Assembly: GCF_003937945.1 (NCBI RefSeq)
Contig: NZ_RSEC01000059.1
Location: 479,422 to 543,421, forward strand
Length of the DNA: 64,000 nucleotides
DNA from: Amycolatopsis eburnea
GTDB taxonomy: Bacteria; Actinomycetota; Actinomycetes; Mycobacteriales; Pseudonocardiaceae
Direction: 5' to 3'
This document shows, piece by piece, positions 8,827 to 16,395 of this stretch; within the stretch, counting starts at the first letter, position 1, and every line of letters begins with the position of its first letter. The notes beneath the pieces were generated by a model. The model had not been told where the DNA came from. It ran no database searches and saw only the letters and a program-made list of their open reading frames with translations. Both the position numbers and the translations under genes were made by a program.

Positions 8827-9669
8827 TCAACGAGCGACGGCGCTGCTCCCGTGCACCCGCACGGCGACCGCGCGCAGCACGCCGATCGGATCCGCGCCCA
8901 GCGCGTGCAAGCCGACGTGGTCCGCGCCCGCCGCCAGTTCCGCCTCGATCCCCGCCGCGACGGCCGCCTCGTCGCCGTGCAGGACGAGCGCGTCGATCAG
9001 CCGGTCGCTGAAGGGGTCGGTGAGGTCCTCGTCGCCGTAGCCGACCCGGCGGAGGTTGTTGGCGTAGTTCGCGATTCCCAGGATGGGGCGCACGGCCGCG
9101 CGGCCGGCTTCGCGGGCCCGTCCGGCGTCGGTGTCCAGCGCGACGCCGTGGCCGGGCACCACCAGCTTGCCCGGCCCGAGGGCCGCGCGGGCGCGCCGGG
9201 TGTGCTCGGGCGTCACCTGGAGGGTGAGCGTGCCCGCGGCGCGGTCGGCCGCCAGCCGCAGCATCTTCGGGCCGAGCGCGGCCAGCAGCACGCGGTCCGC
9301 GGGGACGCCGGCGGCGGTCAGGGTGTCCAGGTAGCTCGCGACCTTCGCCAGCGGGGAGGTGTACCCGGCGTCGACCTCCCGGTGGCCCGCGCCGATGCCG
9401 ACGAGGAGCCGGCCGTCGTGCCTTCGCGTGATGCGGTGGTAGGAGCCGGCGACCTCGTCCGCGTCCGCCTGCCACACGTTGAGCACGCTGGTGCCGACCA
9501 CGATCCGGCCGGTGGCGTCGAGCAGCCGTTCGGCCGCGTGGAGGTCGGCGGTCGGCGACGCGGCCAGCCAGATCGCGCCGTAGCCGGCTTCTTCCAGCGC
9601 GACGGCGTCCGCAGCGGTCGCCTCGGCGGTGGTCAGGTAGGCGCCGAGCGGTCCGAGTTCGATCGTCAT
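8827..9669 (-). CDS. LLM-class (F420-type) flavin/deazaflavin oxidoreductase
   Basis: TIM-barrel luciferase-like monooxygenase or reductase of 280 aa. It has the family N-terminus (LGPLGAYL), the central RHDGRLLVGIGAG segment and C-terminal GADHVGLHAL. Actinobacterial members of this type often use coenzyme F420 instead of FMN, but the cofactor cannot be fixed from sequence. A GTG two codons upstream is possible. I prefer the ATG at 9669 because GGAG is spaced eight bases from it. It diverges from the LysR gene across an 89-base region with an inverted repeat. Confidence 0.86.
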   Translation of the reverse strand: MTIELGPLGAYLTTAEATAADAVALEEAGYGAIWLAASPTADLHAAERLLDATGRIVVGTSVLNVWQADADEVAGSYHRITRRHDGRLLVGIGAGHREVDAGYTSPLAKVASYLDTLTAAGVPADRVLLAALGPKMLRLAADRAAGTLTLQVTPEHTRRARAALGPGKLVVPGHGVALDTDAGRAREAGRAAVRPILGIANYANNLRRVGYGDEDLTDPFSDRLIDALVLHGDEAAVAAGIEAELAAGADHVGLHALGADPIGVLRAVAVRVHGSSAVAR

Positions 9670-9726
9670 GATCACGACTCCACCACCGGACGGCGACGCG
9701 AACCAGACCCAGCTCGTCCGTGCTGC

Positions 9727-9743
9727 GATAAGCTCGCCTTATC
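9727..9743. promoter_or_regulatory. inverted repeat, candidate LysR operator
   Basis: GATAAG-CTCGC-CTTATC is a perfect 6-base inverted repeat with a 5-base spacer and contains the LysR-type T-N11-A pattern. It lies between the divergent oxidoreductase gene and the LysR gene, 15 bases before the LysR start. Autoregulation together with control of the divergent genes is the usual arrangement for this family; binding is inferred. Confidence 0.55.
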
Positions 9744-9758
9744 GTGGAGGAGGGGAAC

Positions 9759-10646
9759 GTGGAGCTGCGGGCGCTGCGGTACTTCGTCACCGTCGCCGAC
9801 GAACTGCACTTCGGCCGGGCCGCCGAGCGGCTGCACGTCGCGCAGCCCGCCGTCAGCCAGCAGATCGCCCGGCTGGAACGGGAACTCGGCGTCCGCCTCC
9901 TCGACCGGTCACCCCGGCGGGTCCGGCTCACCGCGGCCGGGCAGCGCGTGCTCGCCGCCGCCCGGGGCACGCTCGCGGCGGCCGGTCAGGTGCGGATCGC
10001 GGCCGAGCAGGTCGTGACGACCGTCCGCATCGGCACGGCCGCGGGCATGACCGTCCGCCTGGAACGCGGCATCGACGCCTTCCGCGAGCGCACGCCCGAG
10101 TTCGACGTGGTGCTGGCCGATCTTCCGGTCGAGGCCCGGCTCAACGCCCTCCGGCAGGGCGACCTCGACCTGGCGCTGACCCGGGGCGTGCGCTCCGCGC
10201 CCGGCCTCGAGGTGCTGCCCGCGTGGACCGAACGCCTGTACGCGGTGGTCTCCCGGCACCACCCGGCCGCGGACCGGCCGGCCATCGGCCTCGCCGACCT
10301 GGCCGAAGACACCCTGCGCCTCCCGGCCCCCGAGCACGACGACGCCGTGGTCCTGGCGCTGCGCGACACGGGATCGCACCCGGCGGGCCGGCCGACCGGC
10401 ACCCTGCAGGAGACGATCGTCGAGGTCGGCTCGGAGCCGCGCAGCTGGACGGTGCTGACCGCCGACCAGGTCGCCGAGATCCGCTCGACCCGGGTCCGCG
10501 CGATCCCGCTCGAGCCGCCGATCACGATCACCGGCAGCGTGGTGGTCGCCCCGGGGACGGCCGCCGCCGCGGCCGAGTGCGCGGTGTCGGCTTTCGGCGA
10601 CGGGACGATCGCGCACGGGGTCACGACGGGGGCGGCGGTGTCTTGA
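9759..10646 (+). CDS. LysR-family transcriptional regulator
   Basis: LysR-type regulator of 295 aa. The winged helix-turn-helix covers residues 1-60, with FVTVADELHFGRAAERL and a QPAVSQQIARLE recognition helix, followed by a periplasmic-binding-like effector domain. An open frame begins at GTG 9744, but GTG 9759 is the better start: GAGGAGGGG lies just upstream and the protein then begins MELRALRYF, the usual LysR opening. It probably responds to the substrate or an intermediate of the neighbouring catabolic genes. Its stop TGA (10644-10646) is part of a family A palindrome that overlaps the gene end. Confidence 0.92.
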   Translation: MELRALRYFVTVADELHFGRAAERLHVAQPAVSQQIARLERELGVRLLDRSPRRVRLTAAGQRVLAAARGTLAAAGQVRIAAEQVVTTVRIGTAAGMTVRLERGIDAFRERTPEFDVVLADLPVEARLNALRQGDLDLALTRGVRSAPGLEVLPAWTERLYAVVSRHHPAADRPAIGLADLAEDTLRLPAPEHDDAVVLALRDTGSHPAGRPTGTLQETIVEVGSEPRSWTVLTADQVAEIRSTRVRAIPLEPPITITGSVVVAPGTAAAAAECAVSAFGDGTIAHGVTTGAAVS

Positions 10647-10692
10647 ATGAGTCATTCAGGACCTCCGAAGACCTGAATGAGTCATTCAAGAC
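10640..10692. repeat. family A palindromic repeat, copy 1
   Basis: The 53-base unit has a left arm GTCTTGAATGAGTCATTCAG, a short centre containing CTCCGAAGA, and a right arm that is the reverse complement of the left except at one base. Similarity to copy 3 (51366) is complete over about 65 bases including flanks. It overlaps the last codons and the stop of the LysR gene and lies between convergent genes, so it may also act as a hairpin terminator. There is no U-tract. Confidence 0.85.
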
Positions 10693-10758
10693 GTCGGCGA
10701 AGCCGCCGCCGGGCGAGCCGCCGCGCGCGGGTTGGCCACCGCGGAATGCGCCCCGCGG

Positions 10759-11646
10759 TCAGAGGTAGCTGACGCCGGTCAGTTCCTCGGCCGCAGCCCA
10801 GAGCCGCCTGCCGACGGCCGGGTCGGCTGCTTCCGGGTTGAGCTTGGCGTCGCCCACCCGGCCGCGCGTCTCGCCGAACCCCGCCGGTCCGAAGAACTGG
10901 CCGCCCCGCACGCCGGGCGCCGTTGCGGCGTGCAGCTGCGGTAGTGCGCCGCGTTCCACCGGCTGGGTCGCCAGCAAGCCGAGCCGGGCGATCAGCCGTC
11001 CCGCGCGGCCGCGGTGTTCCCAGGCGCGCGGCGTGAGGTTGGTGCGGGTGAGGCCCGGGTGGGCCAGCACGGCGGCGATCGGCAAGCCCGCGGAACGCAG
11101 GCGGCGGTCCAGCTCGAGACCGAAGACCGTCGTCGCGAGCTTGGACCGGCCGTAGGCGGTGGTGGCGCGGTAGCCGCGTTCGGACATCAGGTCGTCGAAG
11201 TCCAGGTGCGCGCTCTTGTGCGTTATCGAGCTGAGGTTGACCACCCGCGACCCCGCGGCCAGGTTGCCGAGCAGCAGGCCGGTCAGGGCGAAGTGGCCCA
11301 GCAGGTTGGTGGCGAACTGCAGCTCGAAGCCGTCGGCCGAGGTGCGGCGCGGGCCGAGCAGGACGACGCCCGCGTTGTTGACCAGCAGGTCGATCGCCGG
11401 GTGGTCGACGGCCAGCTTCGCGGCGAACGCGCGCACCGACGCCAGGGACGCCAGGTCCAGCTCGCGCACCTCGGTGGCGCCGTCGATCCCGCGCGCGGCC
11501 CGCTCGCCGGCGGCGGTGTCGCGGACGGCGAGGACGACGTGGGCGCCGTGGCGGGCGAGCTCGGTGGCGGTGACCCGGCCGAGGCCCGAGTTCGCGCCGG
11601 TCACGACGGCGACGCGGCCGTGCTGGTCGGGTATTTGGTCGGTCAT
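10759..11646 (-). CDS. SDR-family oxidoreductase
   Basis: Short-chain dehydrogenase/reductase of 295 aa. It has an NAD(P)-binding motif TGANSGLG at residues 16-23, a NNAG strand-4 motif, and the catalytic Y165-x3-K169 (YGRSK). The length and the long C-terminal part resemble retinol/WW-domain-type SDRs often annotated only as SDR oxidoreductase. An AGGAG site precedes the ATG. It is divergent from an MmyB-type regulator, a pairing commonly seen in actinobacteria, so the regulator probably controls this gene. The substrate is unknown. Confidence 0.9.
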   Translation of the reverse strand: MTDQIPDQHGRVAVVTGANSGLGRVTATELARHGAHVVLAVRDTAAGERAARGIDGATEVRELDLASLASVRAFAAKLAVDHPAIDLLVNNAGVVLLGPRRTSADGFELQFATNLLGHFALTGLLLGNLAAGSRVVNLSSITHKSAHLDFDDLMSERGYRATTAYGRSKLATTVFGLELDRRLRSAGLPIAAVLAHPGLTRTNLTPRAWEHRGRAGRLIARLGLLATQPVERGALPQLHAATAPGVRGGQFFGPAGFGETRGRVGDAKLNPEAADPAVGRRLWAAAEELTGVSYL

Positions 11647-11721
11647 CTGCTGCTCCTGGGGAAGTCGGTGTGCTGGCGACGTTAGGAGCGCTCCGGCCGG
11701 GGTCGGTCGGACTCGGTTCCC

Positions 11722-11738
11722 TGGGTTTGCCAGACCCA
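11722..11738. promoter_or_regulatory. short inverted repeat in the SDR/MmyB divergent promoter
   Basis: TGGGT-TTGCCAG-ACCCA forms 5-base perfect arms, 34 bases ahead of the MmyB-type gene and within the 126-base region shared with the SDR gene. It could be the regulator's operator. The evidence is position and symmetry only. Confidence 0.3.
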
Positions 11739-11772
11739 CCTCGGGTGCCCGCGCGGGAGGCACACTGGGGGC

Positions 11773-12633
11773 ATGAGCAGTCCCTACGCGCGCGAGCTCG
11801 GCGACTTCCTGCGCGCGCGGCGCAGCCGGTTGAGCCCGCGAGACGTCGGCCTGGAGCCGGGTGGCCGGCGCAAGGTCGCCGGGCTGCGGCGCGAGGAGAT
11901 CGCGTTGCTGGCCGGGCTGAGCACCGACTACTACCAGCGGATCGAGCAGGGCCGCGAGGTCCGCCCGTCCGACGACGTCCTGGCGGCGCTCGCCGGCGCA
12001 CTGGGCCTCGGTGACGAGGAACGCCGGCACCTGTTCGCGCTGGGTCACGCCGCCCGCCGGCCGGTGCCCGTCCCGGTGGACCGCGCGCCCGAGCGGGTTC
12101 CGGAAGGCACCCGCCGGCTGCTGCGGGTGACCGACACCCCGGCGGTCGTGCTCGGCAGGCACCTGGACCTGCTCGACTGGAACCCGCTGGCCGAGGCGCT
12201 GCTCGGCGACCCGGGCGCCTACCCGCCGGACCGGCTGAACATGCTCCTGCTGCTGTTCGACGACGCGCGCACCGGCCGCCGGACCTGCCAGGACTGGGAA
12301 CAGCGGGCGCTGGACTACATCGGCATGATGCGCGCCGCCGTCGCCACCGACCCGACCCACCCCCGCGCCACCGCGATCGTCGGCGAGCTGAGCATCCGCA
12401 GCGCCGAGTTCCGCCGGTTGTGGGCCCGCCACGACGTCCGCGGGTCGGTGCACGGGACCAAGACGTTCCGCGTGCCCGAGGTGGGCGAGCTCCGGCTGGA
12501 CTGGGACACCTATCCGCTGCCCGGCAACCCCGGACCGGTCCTGCTGGTGTTCACCGCCGAGCCGGGCAGCGCCGACGCGGACCGGTTGCGGCTCCTGGCT
12601 TCGTGGCACGCGTCCCGCGCGCCGGGCTGTTGA
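11773..12633 (+). CDS. XRE-type helix-turn-helix regulator with MmyB-like ligand domain
   Basis: Transcription factor of 286 aa. The N-terminal XRE helix-turn-helix spans about residues 8-82 (RREEIALLAGLSTDYYQRIEQ). The C-terminal part, from about residue 110 (LLDWNPLAEALLG), matches the MmyB-like PAS-type ligand-binding domain. It is transcribed away from the SDR gene, its probable target. It ends nine bases from the convergent DJ-1 family gene. The ligand is unknown; known MmyB-like domains have been linked to fatty-acid-like molecules, which is not evidence for this copy. Confidence 0.9.
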   Translation: MSSPYARELGDFLRARRSRLSPRDVGLEPGGRRKVAGLRREEIALLAGLSTDYYQRIEQGREVRPSDDVLAALAGALGLGDEERRHLFALGHAARRPVPVPVDRAPERVPEGTRRLLRVTDTPAVVLGRHLDLLDWNPLAEALLGDPGAYPPDRLNMLLLLFDDARTGRRTCQDWEQRALDYIGMMRAAVATDPTHPRATAIVGELSIRSAEFRRLWARHDVRGSVHGTKTFRVPEVGELRLDWDTYPLPGNPGPVLLVFTAEPGSADADRLRLLASWHASRAPGC

Positions 12634-12642
12634 CCGGCCGCG

Positions 12643-13347
12643 TCACGGACGGCGCCACACGGCTCCCCGTTGTTCGTACTCCAGCACGGATTCCACGCCG
12701 ACGGCGGTTTCGGCGCCGAGTTCCCGCGTCACCAGCCAAAGCGCGAGGTCCAGGCCCGACGTGACACCGCCGGCGGTGACGAGGTCGCCGTCGTCGACGA
12801 CCCGGGCGTCGATCACCCGGGCCTGCTGGGCGGCGAGGTCGGCTTTCGCGAGGTGGTGCGTGGTGCACGGACGGCCCTTGGTCAGCCCGGCGGCGGCGAG
12901 CACCAGGACGCCGGTGCACACCCCGGCGACGACGGCGTGCCGGGCGCGGCCGAGGTCGCGCAGGAAGGCGGTGTCCTTGATGAGGGCGTGGACGCCGGGG
13001 CCGTCTTTCATGGCGTAGCCGCCGCCGGGCACGATGAGGACGTCGACGGCGGCGTCCGGGCTCCAGGTCGTGGCGACGGCGAACCTGGTGCCGAAGGTGC
13101 CGGTCACCTCGCCGGGCGCGCCGCGCTTGACCAGCGTGACGTGCGCCTGGCCGTTCTGGTGCCCGGCGTGGCCGAGCACGGCGAGGGGGCCGATGACGTC
13201 CTGCTCCTCGACGCCGTCGAAGAGCAGGATCTGCACGCGGAGCCGGCCCCGCTGACCGGCCGACGCGGTCCCGGCGGTGCCGAGGGAGGCGAGGGCCGCG
13301 GTGCCCGTCGAGGCGGCGGAGAGCCGGAGGAAGTCCCTGCGTTCCAT
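12643..13347 (-). CDS. exported DJ-1/PfpI-family protein
   Basis: DJ-1/PfpI class I glutamine amidotransferase-like protein of 234 aa with an N-terminal Tat-type signal (RRDFLRLSA at residues 3-11, then a hydrophobic stretch and an ASA cleavage site near 30). The nucleophile elbow AGVCTG places the reactive cysteine at Cys144. A PGGGY loop precedes it. Related proteins include isonitrile hydratases, chaperone/deglycase-like enzymes and AraC-fused sensors; export makes an extracytoplasmic role likely. It lies 103 bases downstream of trpA on the same strand, but a functional link to tryptophan is not evident. Confidence 0.85.
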   Translation of the reverse strand: MERRDFLRLSAASTGTAALASLGTAGTASAGQRGRLRVQILLFDGVEEQDVIGPLAVLGHAGHQNGQAHVTLVKRGAPGEVTGTFGTRFAVATTWSPDAAVDVLIVPGGGYAMKDGPGVHALIKDTAFLRDLGRARHAVVAGVCTGVLVLAAAGLTKGRPCTTHHLAKADLAAQQARVIDARVVDDGDLVTAGGVTSGLDLALWLVTRELGAETAVGVESVLEYEQRGAVWRRP

Positions 13348-13450
13348 GGGGCGCCTTTCTGCCGTGGGTCTCGCCCTAGCAGTCGTGCGCGCGCCGGCCG
13401 GAGTTCCCGGCGCGGCCGGGCCCGCGTCGCCGCCAGCCCGGCCGCTCCGC

Positions 13451-14245
13451 TCAACCGGCGCGCACCCCGGACGCGAGCCTGCCGGTGAGCCGCTCGAGTG
13501 CCGCCGTGCCCCCGTCCTGGTCCGCCAGCAGGGTTTCGACCAGCGCCGAGCCGACGATCACCCCGTCGGCGAACCCGGCCACCTCCGCGGCCTGGTCCGC
13601 GTCCGACACCCCCATGCCGACGCACACCGGCAGGTCGGTGACCGCGCGCAGCCGTCGTGCCAACACCTCGGCGCTCGCGTCCACAGTGGACCGGGTGCCG
13701 GTGACGCCCATCAACGCGGCCGCGTAGACGAACCCGGTGCCGGCCGCGGCCGTCTCCGCCAGCTGCTCGTCCGTGCTGCTCGGGGCCACCACGAACACCG
13801 TGGCCAGCCCGTGCTCCGCCGCGTGCCGCCGCCACGGCGCCGACTCGGCCACCGGCAGGTCGGGCAGCACGCAGCCGGACCCGCCCGCGGCGGCCAGCTC
13901 GCGCGCGAACCGCTCGGCGCCGTAGCGGGACACCGGGTTCCAGTACGACATCACCAGCACCGGCTTGCCCGTCGCCGCGTGGACTTCGCGCACCGTGCGC
14001 AGGACGTCCGCGATCCGGACGCCGCCGCGCAGCGCGATGTCGTCCGCGGTCTGGATGACCGGGCCGTCCAGCACCGGATCGCTGTGGGGGAGGCCGACTT
14101 CGACGATGTCCGCGCCCGCGTCGAGGGTCGCCCGCAGCGCCGCGATCCCGGCGTCGACGGTGGGGAACCCGGCGGGCAGGTAGGCGATCAGGGCGGCCCG
14201 GCCGGCCGCCTTCGTCCGGGCGAACGTCTCGGTGAGCAGGTTCAT
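13451..14245 (-). CDS. trpA: tryptophan synthase alpha subunit
   Basis: Cleaves indole-3-glycerol phosphate to indole and glyceraldehyde-3-phosphate in the cytoplasmic TrpA2B2 complex. The 264-aa length is standard. The catalytic pair is Glu49 and Asp60 (VEVGLPHSDPVLDGP), the same numbering as in Salmonella TrpA. The phosphate-binding GMGVSD and DGVIVGSALV segments follow. The ATG overlaps the trpB stop as ATGA, so the two subunits are translationally coupled. No trpC, trpD or trpE is in the window, so earlier pathway genes must lie elsewhere. Confidence 0.97.
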   Translation of the reverse strand: MNLLTETFARTKAAGRAALIAYLPAGFPTVDAGIAALRATLDAGADIVEVGLPHSDPVLDGPVIQTADDIALRGGVRIADVLRTVREVHAATGKPVLVMSYWNPVSRYGAERFARELAAAGGSGCVLPDLPVAESAPWRRHAAEHGLATVFVVAPSSTDEQLAETAAAGTGFVYAAALMGVTGTRSTVDASAEVLARRLRAVTDLPVCVGMGVSDADQAAEVAGFADGVIVGSALVETLLADQDGGTAALERLTGRLASGVRAG

Positions 14246-15471
14246 CGCGCGGCCTCCAGTCCGAAGTGGACGGCGGCCGTGCCGAGGTCCTTGTCGCCCC
14301 GCCCGGACAGGTTCACCAGGAGGACGGCGTCCGGGCCGAGTTCGGCGCCGACCTGGAGCGCGCCCGCCAGCGCGTGGGCGCTTTCGATCGCCGGGACGAT
14401 CCCCTCGGTCGAGGCGAGCAGCCGGAACGCGGCCATGGCTTCGTCGTCGGTGACCGGGCGGTACTCGGCGCGGCCGGAGTCGTGCAGGTACGCGTGTTCC
14501 GGGCCGACGCCGGGGTAGTCGAGCCCGGCCGAGATCGACCAGGCTTCGCGGATCTGGCCCTCGTCGTCCTGCAGGACGTAGGAGCGGGAACCGTGCAGGA
14601 CACCGGGTTCGCCCGCCGACAGCGACGCCGCGTGCTGCCCACTGGCCACGCCGTGGCCTGCGGCCTCGCAGCCGATCAGGCGCACGCCGGGGTCGTCGAG
14701 GAAGGCGTGGAACAGCCCGATCGCGTTGGACCCGCCGCCCACGCAGGCGATCGCGGCGTCGGGCAGCCGTCCGGTGCGCTCGAGGAGCTGACGGCGGGCT
14801 TCGACGCCGATGACGCGCTGGAAGTCGCGGATCATGGCCGGGAACGGGTGCGGCCCGGCGACCGTGCCGAACAGGTAGTGCGTGTCCTCGACGTGGGCGA
14901 CCCAGTCGCGGAACGTCTCGTTGATGGCGTCCTTGAGGGTGCGCGACCCCGACGTCACGGGGACCACCCGCGCGCCGAGCAGTTCCATCCGCGCCACGTT
15001 GACCGACTGGCGGCGCATGTCCGTCTCTCCCATGTAGACGGTGCAGGCGAGACCGGTCAGCGCGCACGCGGTGGCGGTCGCGACGCCGTGCGAGCCCGCG
15101 CCGGTTTCCGCGATGACGCGGGTCTTGCCCATCCGCTGGGCCAGCAACGCCTGGCCGAGCGCGTTGTTCACCTTGTGCGAGCCCGTGTGGTTGAGGTCTT
15201 CCCGCTTGAGGAAGACCCGCGCGCCCCCGGCGTGCCCGGCGAAGCGCGGCACCTCGGTCAGCGCGCTCGGGCGGCCGACGTAGTGGGCGAGCAGGTCGTC
15301 GAAGCGGGCGAGGAACGCGGGATCCGCTTTCGCCCGCTCGTATTCGGCGGCGACCTGCTCGACGGCGGCGGCCAGCGCCTGCGGGACGAACTGGCCGCCG
15401 AAGGCGCCGAAGTAACCCTTGGCGTCGGGGGAAAGTCCCGGCGCGACCGGGAAGAAGAAGGTGTGCGGCAT
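14242..15471 (-). CDS. trpB: tryptophan synthase beta subunit
   Basis: PLP enzyme joining indole and serine to give tryptophan. The PLP lysine is Lys100 in NHTGSHKVNNA, and the phosphate-binding loop GGGSNA is near residue 240. The protein is 409 aa if started at MPHTFFFP. A longer frame reaches 15528, but the ATG at 15471 has CAGGAG eight bases ahead and gives the usual N-terminus. The order trpM-trpB-trpA matches the arrangement known from Streptomyces coelicolor. I saw no T-box or clear attenuator in the leader. Confidence 0.97.
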   Translation of the reverse strand: MPHTFFFPVAPGLSPDAKGYFGAFGGQFVPQALAAAVEQVAAEYERAKADPAFLARFDDLLAHYVGRPSALTEVPRFAGHAGGARVFLKREDLNHTGSHKVNNALGQALLAQRMGKTRVIAETGAGSHGVATATACALTGLACTVYMGETDMRRQSVNVARMELLGARVVPVTSGSRTLKDAINETFRDWVAHVEDTHYLFGTVAGPHPFPAMIRDFQRVIGVEARRQLLERTGRLPDAAIACVGGGSNAIGLFHAFLDDPGVRLIGCEAAGHGVASGQHAASLSAGEPGVLHGSRSYVLQDDEGQIREAWSISAGLDYPGVGPEHAYLHDSGRAEYRPVTDDEAMAAFRLLASTEGIVPAIESAHALAGALQVGAELGPDAVLLVNLSGRGDKDLGTAAVHFGLEAAR

Positions 15472-15550
15472 GGCGATGTGCTCCTGACCCGGGACGTCCC
15501 GGGTGGTTCGTGGCTGGTCGGGGATCACCGGAGCGCACGAACGCGCGGGC

Positions 15551-15727
15551 TCACCGGGTCAGCCGGTGCTCCCTCGCGACGCGCGGTGAGCGCTGCCATC
15601 GCATCCCGTCGACCTGGCCCGCCTCGGCGCCGATCGCGTACCGCACCCGGCGTCCGCGCACGCGCCGAGCGGGCGCCTGGCAGCCACGCGGCCGGCGGCC
15701 ACGGGCGAAACGGACGGTGAGGGGCAC
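15551..15727 (-). CDS. trpM: small protein, candidate tryptophan biosynthesis modulator TrpM
   Basis: Basic peptide of 58 aa read from GTG 15727 to TGA 15551, directly upstream of trpB with a 79-base gap. The core reads RGCQAPARRVRGRRVRYAIG, followed by EAGQVDGMRW. I recognise the pattern RGCxAPARRV-GRRVRY-IG and GQV-GMRW from Streptomyces TrpM, a small protein encoded between trpC and trpB that modulates tryptophan synthesis. A TAA four codons upstream leaves the GTG as the only usual start in front of the conserved core. No strong ribosome site is visible. The identification rests on memory of the family plus synteny. Confidence 0.62.
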   Translation of the reverse strand: MPLTVRFARGRRPRGCQAPARRVRGRRVRYAIGAEAGQVDGMRWQRSPRVAREHRLTR

Positions 15728-15785
15728 GAACGCAGCTTAGCCCGCCGGAGCGCGGTTCCGGCAAGCCGTTTCGCCGTGGGACCGG

Positions 15786-16322
15786 TCACGACCCGAGGAT
15801 CGCCACCAGCGCCGCGGTGAAGGGAGCGGGGTCGAGGTCGCCGCGGACGGCGAGCTGCTGGGTGTAGCCGTGGCAGAGGGCCACGAACGCCTCGGCGATC
15901 CGCGCCGCGTCGGCCCGCTTGCGGCCGGGCAGGAGCGCGGCGACCGCGGTGCGCAGGTCGGCGAGCTGCCGGTCGACGAGCGCCGCGAGAGGAGGGGAGA
16001 CGGCGGCTTCGGCGTAGATCTGCGCGACCAGCCGGGCGTGGTCCTCTTCGCGGGCCATGGCGCGGATGTGCTCGAGGAACTCGCGCGCCGTCCGGGCCGT
16101 CAGCTCGGCGGGCAGCGCCTGGCTCGCCTCCTCGCAGATGGCGGTGACGATCTCGTCCTTGCCCTTGAAGTACCGGTAGATCGCCCCGACCGACAGGCCG
16201 GACGCTTCGACGAGGTCGGTCATGGACGTCCGGGCGAAGCCGTGCGTGGCGAAGCGGGCGCGGGCCGCGTCGAGGATCTGCCGGCGGCGGGCGTCGAGGT
16301 GGGCTTGCGTGACTCTCGGCAT
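15786..16322 (-). CDS. TetR-family transcriptional regulator
   Basis: TetR/AcrR regulator of 178 aa. The helix-turn-helix is at residues 8-55 (RRQILDAARARFATHGF, then GLSVGAIYRYFKGKDEI), followed by an alpha-helical ligand domain. I use the ATG at 16322 and not the upstream in-frame codon because the protein then begins MPRVTQAHLDARR. The promoter-proximal operator at 16328-16341 almost touches the start, so the mRNA leader is very short and autorepression is likely. The divergent aldo/keto reductase is the probable target. Confidence 0.9.
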   Translation of the reverse strand: MPRVTQAHLDARRRQILDAARARFATHGFARTSMTDLVEASGLSVGAIYRYFKGKDEIVTAICEEASQALPAELTARTAREFLEHIRAMAREEDHARLVAQIYAEAAVSPPLAALVDRQLADLRTAVAALLPGRKRADAARIAEAFVALCHGYTQQLAVRGDLDPAPFTAALVAILGS

Positions 16323-16327
16323 AAAAG

Positions 16328-16341
16328 AACGACCATTCGTT
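16328..16341. promoter_or_regulatory. TetR operator between TetR and aldo/keto reductase genes
   Basis: AACGA-CCAT-TCGTT is a perfect 5-base inverted repeat with AT-rich flanks, sitting 6 bases ahead of the TetR ATG and 55 bases ahead of the reductase start. Symmetric AACGA/TCGTT sites are typical of TetR-family operators in actinobacteria. Confidence 0.6.
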
Positions 16342-16395
16342 TTTTGTGGTAGCGTCCCGACCATACCCCACCGCTCGTCCCCTCAGGAGACTTCC

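Noticed and set aside
10640..10692. Ordinary intrinsic terminator
   Set aside because: A hairpin is possible, but there is no T-run. The same unit also occurs inside a coding sequence and upstream of a gene, so termination alone does not explain it.
15472..15786. T-box or tryptophan attenuator ahead of trpB
   Set aside because: I found no leader peptide with clustered Trp codons, no T-box sequence and no antiterminator hairpin pair. The space is used by the TrpM-like frame.
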